The notes beneath the pieces were generated by a model. That model was not told where the DNA came from. It did no database searches and saw only the letters and a program-made list of their open reading frames with translations. A stretch of DNA of 64,000 bases from Actinoallomurus iriomotensis (GTDB taxonomy: Bacteria > Actinomycetota > Actinomycetes > Streptosporangiales > Streptosporangiaceae). Location: positions 372,001 through 436,000 of the forward strand of contig NZ_BSTJ01000008.1 in assembly GCF_030269445.1 (NCBI RefSeq). The letters run 5' to 3'. How positions within the stretch are numbered: the stretch's first letter is position 1; each line of letters begins with the position of its first letter. Positions 8,076-15,993 of the stretch are shown piece by piece. Both the position numbers and the translations under genes were made by a program.

Positions 8076-8105
8076 GGCCGGACCCGCCGTGGGACGGGTC
8101 CGGCC
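8076..8105 (-). terminator. Hairpin terminator after the peroxiredoxin gene
   Basis: Perfect 11-bp arms (GGCCGGACCCG at 8076-8086, CGGGTCCGGCC at 8095-8105) with an 8-base loop begin 9 bases past the stop of the minus-strand peroxiredoxin gene. This is the usual actinomycete terminator form without a long U run. Confidence 0.65.
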
Positions 8106-8113
8106 GCAGGAGA

Positions 8114-8575
8114 CTACGAGATTTCGGCGAGCGCCTTGCGGTACTCGTCGATGTCACGGGCGTCCGGAATGGCGTTCTCCACCTTCCACCGGACCACGCC
8201 GTCCTTGTCGATGATGTACGTGCCGCGCTGGGCGAGGCCCGCGTCCTCATTGAAGATCCCGTACGCCTTGGCCACGTCGCCGTGCGGCCAGAAGTCGGAG
8301 AGCAGCGGGAACTCGTAGCCCTCCTTCTCGGCCCAGGCGCGGTGGGCGAAGACCGAGTCGACGGAGACCGCCAGGACCTGGACGTCGTCACCGCCCAGCG
8401 TGGGGAGCTCGTCGCGGATCGTGCAGAGCTCCCCCGTGCAGATGCCGCTGAACGCCAGCGGATAGAAGACCAGGACGACGGTCTTCTTCCCCTTGAAGTC
8501 CGAAAGTTTCACCGGCGTGCCGTGCTGGTCCTTCAGCTCGAAGTCCGGTGCGGCGTCGCCAACCTCAATCGCCAT
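8114..8575 (-). CDS. ahpE: Peroxiredoxin, AhpE type
   Basis: A 153-residue AhpC/TSA-family peroxidase of the compact AhpE class. The peroxidatic Cys is Cys46 in FYPLAFSGICTGELC, and a second Cys at 51 is close by. It reduces hydroperoxides and peroxynitrite in the cytoplasm and is recycled by thiol partners such as mycoredoxin. It is followed by a hairpin terminator and lies beside the DUF3052 gene and the divergent aceE, the order seen in M. tuberculosis (Rv2238c, Rv2239c/Rv2240c, Rv2241). That synteny supports the AhpE assignment over a general AhpC. Confidence 0.92.
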   Translation of the reverse strand: MAIEVGDAAPDFELKDQHGTPVKLSDFKGKKTVVLVFYPLAFSGICTGELCTIRDELPTLGGDDVQVLAVSVDSVFAHRAWAEKEGYEFPLLSDFWPHGDVAKAYGIFNEDAGLAQRGTYIIDKDGVVRWKVENAIPDARDIDEYRKALAEIS

Positions 8576-8695
8576 GTTCTGTAACCTCTCAACGGATTTT
8601 CGGACGCAAGCGCCAGTCTGCCACCCGGTACCGAAGAGGCGGTCAGGAGACTCGCGGATGCCGCGAGTGATGACGATCCCCCAGTGCGAGGTGGG

Positions 8696-9118
8696 TCAAC
8701 GCCGTGCCTTGGGCGTCACCAGGCGGGTGCCGGACCACTCGCGGGCCGCGCTGATGCTGCTCGTCTGCGACAGACCGGCCGTCTGGGCGGCCTCGCCGAT
8801 GTCGCTGGGCTCCACGTGGCCGTCGCGCCCTGCCTTCGGCGTCAACAGCCAGATGTGGCCGCCGTCCGCCAACGTGGTGAGCGCGTCGGACAGAGCGTCG
8901 AACAGATCACCGTCGTCGTCGCGCCACCACAGCAGCACGACGTCGACCACGTCGTCGTAGTCCTCGTCGACCAGCTCGTTCTCCGAGACCTCCTCGATGG
9001 AGCTGCGCAGCTCCTCGTCGCAGTCGTCGTCGTAGCCGATCTCCTGCACCACCTGGCTCGGCTTGATACCGAGCCGTTCGGCCAGGCTGCTCTGCGCCTG
9101 ACCCGCGGTCGCGCTCAC
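8696..9118 (-). CDS. DUF3052 family protein
   Basis: A 140-residue acidic protein with the DUF3052 pattern: LAERLGIKPSQVVQEIGYDDD near the N-terminus, the VDVVLLWWRDDDGDL core, and GGHIWLLTPKAGRDGHVEPSD in the last third. The family is nearly confined to actinobacteria, has no assigned biochemical role, and usually lies between ahpE and aceE, as here. The ATG follows GGGAGG. The family call is firm; the function is unknown. Confidence 0.92.
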   Translation of the reverse strand: MSATAGQAQSSLAERLGIKPSQVVQEIGYDDDCDEELRSSIEEVSENELVDEDYDDVVDVVLLWWRDDDGDLFDALSDALTTLADGGHIWLLTPKAGRDGHVEPSDIGEAAQTAGLSQTSSISAAREWSGTRLVTPKARR

Positions 9119-9267
9119 GAACGTCCTCCCTGTGTCGGGGCCGTATGCCGGGCCACGATGATCATTGTCTGCCGCTCGTGAGGTGCGGCATTGCCGGACA
9201 GTTCACACGCCGGACCACCCCGCGCGCAAGTGTCTTGCCCGCATGTGAGCAAACCCGTCCACCCGTG

Positions 9268-9681
9268 TCAACCGCCGTCAATGAAGCTGAGCCGTACGTT
9301 GCGCACGACATTGTCCACGTTGAGGTCGACGACGGCCACGGATTGCCAGGTCCCAAGGGCCATCTTCCCCTCCACGACGGGGATCGTGGCGTACGGCGGG
9401 ACGAGCGCCGGCATCACGTGTGACCTGCCGTGTCCGAGTGACCCATGGGAATGGGTCCATCGGTCGTCTTTGGGCAGGAGCGCGCGCATCGCGTCGAGCA
9501 GGTCCACATCGCTCCCCGAACCCAGCTCGATCAGGGCGATCCCCGCCGTCGCGTGCGGCACGAAGACGTGCAGCAGCCCGTCGCGCGCGCCGGTCCGGCC
9601 GAGGAAGTCCGCGCACTCGCCGGTGATGTCCTGAACGGTGTCGCGGCTGCCGGTGGCCACCCGGATCACTTCGGTTCTCAT
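9268..9681 (-). CDS. YjbQ family protein (UPF0047)
   Basis: A 137-residue single-domain protein with the family signature: VFVPHATAGIALIELGSG, a HSHGSLGHGRSHVMPAL segment rich in metal-type His residues, and a GTWQSVAVVDLN ending. YjbQ proteins are annotated as secondary thiamine-phosphate synthases on limited genetic evidence; the conserved His/Asp set suggests a metal site. It is divergent from aceE with 262 bases between. The biochemical role should be treated as tentative. Confidence 0.9.
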   Translation of the reverse strand: MRTEVIRVATGSRDTVQDITGECADFLGRTGARDGLLHVFVPHATAGIALIELGSGSDVDLLDAMRALLPKDDRWTHSHGSLGHGRSHVMPALVPPYATIPVVEGKMALGTWQSVAVVDLNVDNVVRNVRLSFIDGG

Positions 9682-9888
9682 GTGCCTCTGTCTACCTGTC
9701 CCGCACGGCTGTCCGGGTGTGGTCTGGGAAAGATCGATCCGGGTCCGGGCGCGACGGTCGTTTCACCTCCTGACGGCGGGTATCCCCTGAGTACGGGCTC
9801 TCCACACGGCGCTACGCCCCGGCCGGGAGCGAGGGCACTACGGTTACCCGGGGGTAGAGATGCGTTAACGGGCACGACGTACGACGAT

Positions 9889-9914
9889 GGTCTGGACAAC
9901 CGACGATCCAGACC
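9889..9914. promoter_or_regulatory. Inverted repeat in the aceE leader
   Basis: GGTCTGGA (9889-9896) and TCCAGACC (9907-9914) are perfect 8-base arms around a 10-base spacer, 29 bases before the GTG of aceE. It could be a GntR/PdhR-like operator or a leader hairpin; the TGGTCTGGA/TCCAGACC core resembles the TGGTNN...ACC sites of FadR-type regulators. Which one is not decided by sequence. Confidence 0.5.
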
Positions 9915-9943
9915 TGCACCTGGGTGAGTAAGAAGGGGACCCC

Positions 9944-12733
9944 GTGGCTTCCGGACGCCAGCGCTTTTCGATCATCAGCGACGGCCTCCCCAGTCAGCTT
10001 CCGGACATCGACCCCGATGAGACCCGGGAGTGGCTGGAGTCGCTCGACACCGTCATCAAGACGGAGGGCCGCAGTCGCGCCCGCTACCTGATGCTGCGCC
10101 TCCTGGAGCGCGCACGTGAGCAGCAGGTGGGCGTGCCCGGCCTGCGCAGCACCGACTACATCAACACGATCTCGCCCGAGCGCGAGCCGTGGTTCCCCGG
10201 CGACGAGTACGTCGAGCGCCGCATCCGCGCGTACATCCGGTGGAACGCCGCGATCATGGTGTCGCGGGCGAACCGCCCCGAGCTCTCCGTCGGCGGCCAC
10301 ATCGCGACGTACGCCTCGGCGGCCTCCCTGTACGAGGTGGGCTTCAACCACTTCTTCCGCGGCAAGGACCACGGCGAGTCCGGCGACCAGGTCTTCATCC
10401 AGGGCCACGCGGCGCCGGGCATCTACGCGCGCGCGTTCCTGGAGGGACGCCTTCCGCAGGAGAGCCTCGACGGGTTCCGGCAGGAGATCTCCCACCCGGG
10501 CGGCGGCCTGTCCTCCTACCCGCACCCGCGGCTGATGCCGGACTTCTGGGAGTTCCCCACGGTGTCCATGGGCCTCACCGCGATCAACTCGATCTACCAG
10601 GCGCGGTTCAACCGCTACCTGTACAACCGCAAGATCAAGGACACCTCGCGCTCCCACGTGTGGGCCTTCCTCGGCGACGGCGAGATGGCCGAGCCGGAGT
10701 CGCTCGGCGCGATCGGCCTGGCCGCCCGCGAGGAGCTCGACAACCTGACCTTCGTCATCAACTGCAACCTGCAGCAGCTCGACGGTCCCGTACGCGGCAA
10801 CGGCAAGATCATTCAGGAGCTGGAGTCGTACTTCCGCGGCGCCGGCTGGAACGTCATCAAGGTGATCTGGGGCCGCGACTGGGACCCACTGCTCGCCCAG
10901 GACGTCGACGGCGTGCTCGTCAACAAGATGAACACCACGCCGGACGGCCAGTTCCAGACGTACTCCGTCGAGACCGGCGACTACATCCGCGAGCACTTCT
11001 TCGGTGACGACCCGCGGCTGCGCAAGATGGTCGAGCACATGACCGACGACGACATCCGCAAGCTGTCGCGCGGCGGTCACGACTACCGCAAGCTGTACGC
11101 CGCGTTCAAGTCCGCGCGCGAGCACGTCGGCCAGCCGACCGTGATCCTCACCCACACGATCAAGGGCTGGACGCTCGGGCCCGACTTCGAGGCGCGCAAC
11201 GCGACGCACCAGATGAAGAAGCTCACCAAGGCCGAGCTGAAGGAGTTCCGCGACCGGCTCTACCTGGAGATCCCCGACTCGGCGCTCGAGGCGGACCTGC
11301 CGCCGTACTACCACCCGGGCGAGGACTCCGACGAGATCCAGTACATGCGTGAGCGGCGCATGGCCCTCGGCGGCTACCTGCCCAAGCGGCACAACCGCGC
11401 CAAGGCCCTCAAGCTGCCCGGCGACCCGGTGTACGCGGAGCTGAAGAAGGGCTCGGGCAAGCAGAACGTCGCCACGACGATGGCGTTCGTCCGGCTGCTC
11501 AAGGACCTGATCAAGAACGAGGACATCGGCGCCCGGTTCGTACCGATCGCGCCGGACGAGTACCGCACCTTCGGTATGGACTCACTGTTCCCGTCCGCGA
11601 AGATCTACTCCCCGCACGGCCAGACGTACGAGGCGGTCGACCGCAAGCTGCTGCTGTCGTACAAGGAGTCCGAGCAGGGCCAGATGCTGCACGAGGGCAT
11701 CAGCGAGGCCGGCGCGATGGGTTCGGCGATCGCCGCGGGCACCTCGTACGCCACGCACGGCGAGCACATGATCCCGGTCTACATCTTCTACTCGATGTTC
11801 GGGTTCCAGCGCACCGGTGACAGCATCTGGGCGCTGGGCGACCAGATGGGCCGCGGCTTCCTGCTGGGCGCCACGGCGGGCCGTACGACGCTGACCGGCG
11901 AGGGCCTCCAGCACAACGACGGTCACTCGCCGCTGCTGGCCTCGACCAACCCGGCGTGCGTCTACTACGACCCGGCGTGGGCGTTCGAGCTGGCCCACAT
12001 CATCAAGGACGCGCTGCGGCGCATGTACGGCTCCAGCGAGGAGCACCCGCAGGGCGAGGACATCTTCTACTACCTGACGGTCTACAACGAGCCGTACCAG
12101 CAGCCCGCCGAGCCGGCCGGCCTCGACGTGGACGGCGTGCTCAAGGGCCTGTACCGGTACGCCGAGGCGCCGGAGGTCGAGGGCGAGGCGCCGGGCGCGC
12201 AGATCCTCGCGTCGGGCGTCGGCGTCCGCTGGGCCCTGGAGGCGCAGCGCATGCTGGCCGAGGAGTGGGGCGTGGCCGCCGACGTGTGGTCCGCCACGTC
12301 GTGGACGGAGCTGCGCCGCGAGGCCATCGCCGCCGACGAGTGGAACCTCCTGCACCCCGAGGCCGACCAGCGCGTGCCGTACGTCACGCGCGTCCTCGAC
12401 GGCCAGCCGGGCCCGATCGTGGCGGTGAGCGACTTCATGCGCGCGGTCCCCGACCAGATCGCGCAGTGGGTGCCGGGCGACTACGCGTCACTCGGCACGG
12501 ACGGGTTCGGCTTCTCCGACACCCGCGCCGCCGCCCGCCGCTTCTTCCACGTGGACGCGGCGTCCATCACCCTCGCGGTGCTGACCCGCCTGGCCCGCCT
12601 CGGCGAGGTCAAGCAGGAGGTCCTGCAGCGCGCGATCGAGCGCTACCAGCTCGGCGAGGGCGCGGACGTCGTGGTCGGCGCGGACAAGACCCCGGCGGAG
12701 ACCACCACCGACTCGATGACCACCCCCGGCTGA
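9944..12733 (+). CDS. aceE: Pyruvate dehydrogenase E1 component, homodimeric type
   Basis: A 929-residue protein of the AceE length and layout. The thiamine diphosphate motif ([11 protein letters not shown], followed by VINCN about 30 residues later) falls at about residues 242-275, the middle transketolase-like domain holds [11 protein letters not shown], and the C-terminal domain is complete. E1 decarboxylates pyruvate and transfers the acetyl group to the lipoyl E2, feeding acetyl-CoA to the TCA cycle. The GTG start is chosen from AGAAGGGG 6-13 bases upstream. The gene stands alone, without E2/E3, as is usual in actinomycetes, and ends in a 17-bp terminator. Confidence 0.97.
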   Translation: MASGRQRFSIISDGLPSQLPDIDPDETREWLESLDTVIKTEGRSRARYLMLRLLERAREQQVGVPGLRSTDYINTISPEREPWFPGDEYVERRIRAYIRWNAAIMVSRANRPELSVGGHIATYASAASLYEVGFNHFFRGKDHGESGDQVFIQGHAAPGIYARAFLEGRLPQESLDGFRQEISHPGGGLSSYPHPRLMPDFWEFPTVSMGLTAINSIYQARFNRYLYNRKIKDTSRSHVWAFLGDGEMAEPESLGAIGLAAREELDNLTFVINCNLQQLDGPVRGNGKIIQELESYFRGAGWNVIKVIWGRDWDPLLAQDVDGVLVNKMNTTPDGQFQTYSVETGDYIREHFFGDDPRLRKMVEHMTDDDIRKLSRGGHDYRKLYAAFKSAREHVGQPTVILTHTIKGWTLGPDFEARNATHQMKKLTKAELKEFRDRLYLEIPDSALEADLPPYYHPGEDSDEIQYMRERRMALGGYLPKRHNRAKALKLPGDPVYAELKKGSGKQNVATTMAFVRLLKDLIKNEDIGARFVPIAPDEYRTFGMDSLFPSAKIYSPHGQTYEAVDRKLLLSYKESEQGQMLHEGISEAGAMGSAIAAGTSYATHGEHMIPVYIFYSMFGFQRTGDSIWALGDQMGRGFLLGATAGRTTLTGEGLQHNDGHSPLLASTNPACVYYDPAWAFELAHIIKDALRRMYGSSEEHPQGEDIFYYLTVYNEPYQQPAEPAGLDVDGVLKGLYRYAEAPEVEGEAPGAQILASGVGVRWALEAQRMLAEEWGVAADVWSATSWTELRREAIAADEWNLLHPEADQRVPYVTRVLDGQPGPIVAVSDFMRAVPDQIAQWVPGDYASLGTDGFGFSDTRAAARRFFHVDAASITLAVLTRLARLGEVKQEVLQRAIERYQLGEGADVVVGADKTPAETTTDSMTTPG

Positions 12734-12746
12734 TCCCCGGACCGTT

Positions 12747-12783
12747 GAGAGCGGGGGCGTCCGGCGCGGACGCCCCCGCTCTC
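12747..12783 (+). terminator. Strong hairpin terminator of aceE
   Basis: A perfect 17-bp stem (12747-12763 with 12767-12783) closes a 3-base GCG loop, 14 bases after the aceE stop. It also lies past the end of the convergent secreted-protein gene. Confidence 0.85.
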
Positions 12784-12803
12784 GTGTCCGTGGACGGGGT
12801 GGA

Positions 12804-13904
12804 TCAGGACGCGGGGTCGTAGCGGTAGACGACCGCCGCCGCGTCGCCGTCGTTCACCAGAGCCCCGGCCCCCCACAGGGAGCGCGTGCCCGGGATCAGC
12901 GTGAGCTCACGTACGTCCGGGGTAGCGCCGGACTCTGCCGGAGCCAGCTCCCGGGTGAGCGCGCCACCGGAGTAGTGCAGCAGGTCGGCCCCGGGACGCA
13001 GCCCGGAGGAGACCACCCACACCCCGCCCGCCCCGTCGGAGGCCAGCGTGTTGAGCGAGTCATCCGGCGCGTCGAGCTCCACCAGGCTCCAGCCCTGCCC
13101 GTTCCAGTGCCACAGCACCGGGCCGGCTAGAACGCCCTGGTGGGTGAGGGCCCCGGTCGCCCAGGCGTCCTGCGGGCCGACGGCGAGGACGTCCCGTGCC
13201 GCCACCCGGACGCCGGCATCCAACGGGGGCGGCGGCAGGGCGACCGTGTGCCACTCCGAGCCGGTCCAGTGCAGCATGACGGGCCCGCTGCCGTCCGAGC
13301 CCATCAGCCACACGTCGTCCGCGGCACTCGCGCTGATGGCGTTGACGTCCCACAGAGTGACCGGCAGAGGAGTGTTCGTCCACTGGACGCCGTCGTAGTG
13401 CTCAACGAGCGGCTGGTAGGCGGTGCTGGTCCCGGCCACCCACACGTCGGCCGGGCCGATGACGGCGCTGTCCTTGATGCCGTTGTCCTCGCCGAACACG
13501 GTGGTTCGCCACGCCGTGCCGTCCCAGTGGTGGGCGAACGCGGGTCCGTCCATGCCCTCCCCGAACACCCAGACGTCGTTCGCCGACGACGCTCCGACGG
13601 TGGTCAGCGACGGGTACCGAACATTCTGCGGTACGGCGGGGAGGGCGACGGGCTGCCAAGAGGCGCCGTCCCAGTGGCTGACCTGTCGTTCGTCCGTGCC
13701 GCAGCACGGCCCCTCTCCGACCGCCCACGCGTCGTCGGGGCCCGTGGCCGCGACGTCCCGGAACTCGTCGCCGGAGTACGTCGGTGAGACCGCGGCGATA
13801 CGCCAGCCGGTCTCCTCGGTCGCCCTGGCGGGGCCGGTCACGGCGCCGAGGCCCAGCAGGGCGAGGGCACCGATGACCGCGGCGCGTTTCGACGAGATGG
13901 ACAT
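12804..13904 (-). CDS. Secreted beta-propeller-like repeat protein
   Basis: A 366-residue exported protein. The start at 13904 is supported by AGAAGGAG 5 bases upstream. Residues 1-28 are a Sec signal peptide (charged MSISSKR, hydrophobic AAVIGALALLGLGAV, cleavage after ARA). The rest repeats a unit of about 40-50 residues built around D-D-A/V-W-x-x-G and H-W-x-G-x-x-W (DDAWAVG, NDVWVFG, ADVWVAG, DDVWLMG, QDAWATG, GGVWVVS), six or more times, which suggests a beta-propeller. Such proteins in actinomycetes are mostly uncharacterised. No enzymatic motif is visible, and there is one CC pair early in the first repeat. Confidence 0.8.
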   Translation of the reverse strand: MSISSKRAAVIGALALLGLGAVTGPARATEETGWRIAAVSPTYSGDEFRDVAATGPDDAWAVGEGPCCGTDERQVSHWDGASWQPVALPAVPQNVRYPSLTTVGASSANDVWVFGEGMDGPAFAHHWDGTAWRTTVFGEDNGIKDSAVIGPADVWVAGTSTAYQPLVEHYDGVQWTNTPLPVTLWDVNAISASAADDVWLMGSDGSGPVMLHWTGSEWHTVALPPPPLDAGVRVAARDVLAVGPQDAWATGALTHQGVLAGPVLWHWNGQGWSLVELDAPDDSLNTLASDGAGGVWVVSSGLRPGADLLHYSGGALTRELAPAESGATPDVRELTLIPGTRSLWGAGALVNDGDAAAVVYRYDPAS

Positions 13905-14090
13905 GGATCTCCTTCTGGTGGCGGACGCCCGTATCGGGAGGCACCCCGATATACGGGCTTTCGGCACCTTCTTGACCCTTAGTCCCACTTCCGGGTTGAC
14001 ATGGTCGCCGGTCCGAAACAGGCCAGATGAGCGTGATGGCACGCTGATCTGACTGGCGAAGCGGTGAGGATGGTGAAGAGCGGCTTACCC

Positions 14091-14570
14091 TCAGTCGGTC
14101 TGCCGCGTGCCGGTGTGGCCGCCGTAGGTGGCGATCTTGTATTCGGTGGCCGCCAGCGACAGCGTCAGTTCCTTCAGCTGGCGGCGGATCGTGTCGCGGT
14201 GTTCGAGGAGCATGTCCAGGCGTTCGGGGACCGTGTCATCGCCCTCGTCGACCAGCCGTACGTAGTGCTGCAGGTCGCGCATGGCCATTCCGGACAGGCG
14301 CATGCGGGTCAGGAACACCAGTCTCCGTACCGCCCCCGTGCCGTAGCTGCGGTGGCCGTCGGCGTCGCGGTCGACCGTGACCAGGCCGACCCGCTCGTAG
14401 TAGCGCAGTGTGTGCGGCGACATGCCGAGCAGGTCGGCGACCTCGGTGATCGTCATGGGTGCGGTCGCGTCGCCCGCGTCGACGAGGCGGTGGATCACCT
14501 CGACGGACATGGGGCCGTCGACCTCGTCGAGCGCGGACAGTGCTCGGGACATCAGATCATCGGTGGCCAC
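14091..14570 (-). CDS. MerR family transcriptional regulator
   Basis: A 159-residue MerR protein with its helix-turn-helix at about residues 38-60 (MTITEVADLLGMSPHTLRYYERVGLV), a dimerisation coiled coil, and no Cys-rich metal site at the end, so it is of the small-molecule or redox type. It lies 9 bases downstream of the SDR gene on the same strand, probably cotranscribed from the MerR-type promoter at 15463-15493. MerR proteins typically bind a palindrome inside an over-long promoter spacer, which is what precedes this operon. Confidence 0.93.
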   Translation of the reverse strand: MATDDLMSRALSALDEVDGPMSVEVIHRLVDAGDATAPMTITEVADLLGMSPHTLRYYERVGLVTVDRDADGHRSYGTGAVRRLVFLTRMRLSGMAMRDLQHYVRLVDEGDDTVPERLDMLLEHRDTIRRQLKELTLSLAATEYKIATYGGHTGTRQTD

Positions 14571-14579
14571 GTCATCACC

Positions 14580-15455
14580 CTAGATCGGCCGGGCCGACGT
14601 GGCGGCATCGGGGAAGTCGGCGGCGTGGGCGGTCGGGGCCCAGCGTTCGAGTTCGTCCAGGCCCCGCCGGTAGGACCGTCCGATGCGCTCGACCGCCTCG
14701 CGGCCGAGCGGCAGGCGCAGCGGCAGTTCCTCGCCGGCGACCAGGTCCACGATGATCTCCGCGGCCCGTACCGGGTCGCCCTCCTGGACACCGTCGGCGC
14801 CGGCCATGTCGTCGCGGACGGCCCCCAGCACCCCGGCGTACACGGGGCTGGAACCGGCGAACCGGAGCACGTCGGGCGCGTTGAACGACGTGCGGAACCG
14901 GCTCGGCTCCACGAGCATCACCCGGACCCCGAACGGCGCGACCTCGCCGGCCAGCGCCTCCGACCAGCCTTCGAGTGCGAACTTGCCCGCGGAGTACGCC
15001 CCGACGCCCGGGAAGGAGATCCGCCCGCCCTGGCTGCTCATCTGCACGATCGTGCCCGACTTCTGCTCGCGGAAGAACGGCAGCACGGCCCGTACGAGCG
15101 CCGCCGGACCCAGCAGGTGGAGTTCCAGCGAGGCGCGCAGCTCCTCCTCGCCGACCTCTTCGGCCGCGCCGACCACTCCGCGTCCGGCGTTGTTGACCAG
15201 CACGTCCACCCGGCCGAACCGGTCGAGCGCCGAACGCACGACGTCACCGGCCCGCCCGGTGTCACATACGTCGAACTCGATGACCAGTACCCGGTCGCGG
15301 TGGGCGGCCGCGAGGTCGGCCACCGAGGCGGGCCGCCGTACGGCCAGCACGACGTTGTCCCCCTGCCCGGCCGCACGCTCGGCGATGGCGCGCCCGAAGC
15401 CCGCCGACGCGCCGGTGATGATCCATGTCCGCTGATTCCCTGCTCGTGATGTCAT
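14580..15455 (-). CDS. SDR family oxidoreductase, MerR-controlled
   Basis: A 291-residue classical SDR with TGASAGFG (15-22), NNAG (88-91), catalytic Ser140/141, Tyr154 and Lys158 (YSAGK). It fits the group annotated as oxidoreductases beside MerR regulators in actinomycetes. There is no ribosome site before the ATG, and the -10 element of the likely promoter ends only 7 bases upstream, so the mRNA is probably leaderless. Substrate unknown; a reductase for reactive aldehydes or quinones is a guess from context. Confidence 0.9.
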   Translation of the reverse strand: MTSRAGNQRTWIITGASAGFGRAIAERAAGQGDNVVLAVRRPASVADLAAAHRDRVLVIEFDVCDTGRAGDVVRSALDRFGRVDVLVNNAGRGVVGAAEEVGEEELRASLELHLLGPAALVRAVLPFFREQKSGTIVQMSSQGGRISFPGVGAYSAGKFALEGWSEALAGEVAPFGVRVMLVEPSRFRTSFNAPDVLRFAGSSPVYAGVLGAVRDDMAGADGVQEGDPVRAAEIIVDLVAGEELPLRLPLGREAVERIGRSYRRGLDELERWAPTAHAADFPDAATSARPI

Positions 15456-15493
15456 GCCGGAGACGCTAGGAGTTCGAGCGCGCTCGAACGCAA
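15456..15493 (-). promoter_or_regulatory. MerR-type promoter with 19-bp spacer and perfect operator palindrome
   Basis: On the minus strand TTGCGT (15493-15488), a 19-base spacer and TAGCGT (15468-15463) form a promoter with the stretched spacer typical of MerR targets. The perfect 18-base palindrome GTTCGAGCGCGCTCGAAC (15472-15489) fills the spacer. The -10 lies 7 bases before the SDR start codon, which predicts a leaderless transcript. Confidence 0.75.
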
Positions 15494-15566
15494 GCGCGGC
15501 GTCCTGGTCATCCGCCGGTCCAGCGGGCTACACCGCGGGTTTCCCCGGCGGCGGCAGGATCGGGGG

Positions 15567-15992
15567 ATGGCCGAACTCCTGACGGGCGCGGCTCTGGCGG
15601 CCCGTGCCGCGGCGGCCCTGGACGTCCCGTTGCAGCGATCCCTCGGTGCCCGGCTCATCGACCCGGACGCGCCCGCCGCCGGCGCGTGGTTCGTCGTGGA
15701 CGGCCTGGCGAGCAACGGGAGGGGCGCCCTCCACGCCGCGGCGCTGGGCACGGTGCTCGAGCTGGCCGCCTACCTGGCGCTGCTCCCCGAACTGTCCGGG
15801 GCGGAGGACGCGGTGACCCACGCGATCGCCACGCAGCTCGTCGCGGCGGCCAGGGACGGTGACCGGGTCGAGGTGCGCGGACAGGTGGACCGCCGTACCC
15901 GGCGGCTCGCGTTCCTGTCCGTGACCGCGACGACGAGCGGCCGCACGGTCGCCCGCGCCCAGCTCACCAAGTCGATCCTGGAACCGCGATAG
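15567..15992 (+). CDS. PaaI-type hotdog thioesterase
   Basis: A 141-residue single hotdog-fold protein. The helix region after GAWFVVDGLASNGRGALHAAALGTVLELAAYLA resembles the HGG-type segment of PaaI/YdiI thioesterases, and the C-terminal strand pattern (VEVRGQVDRRTRRLAFLSVTA) is normal. The family cleaves acyl- or aryl-CoA esters. The central Asn-Gly and Glu in the helix are candidates for catalysis. It stands alone between the SDR promoter and the convergent ABC operon, so no pathway is indicated. Confidence 0.75.
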   Translation: MAELLTGAALAARAAAALDVPLQRSLGARLIDPDAPAAGAWFVVDGLASNGRGALHAAALGTVLELAAYLALLPELSGAEDAVTHAIATQLVAAARDGDRVEVRGQVDRRTRRLAFLSVTATTSGRTVARAQLTKSILEPR

Positions 15993-15993
15993 T

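Noticed and set aside
9812-11392. Long open frame antisense to aceE (526 codons)
   Set aside because: It mirrors the codon structure of aceE on the opposite strand, as expected in GC-rich DNA; composition is Val/Arg/His-rich with no family motif and no ribosome site.
14064-15449. 461-codon plus-strand frame across the MerR and SDR genes
   Set aside because: It covers two well-supported minus-strand genes and has no recognisable protein features.
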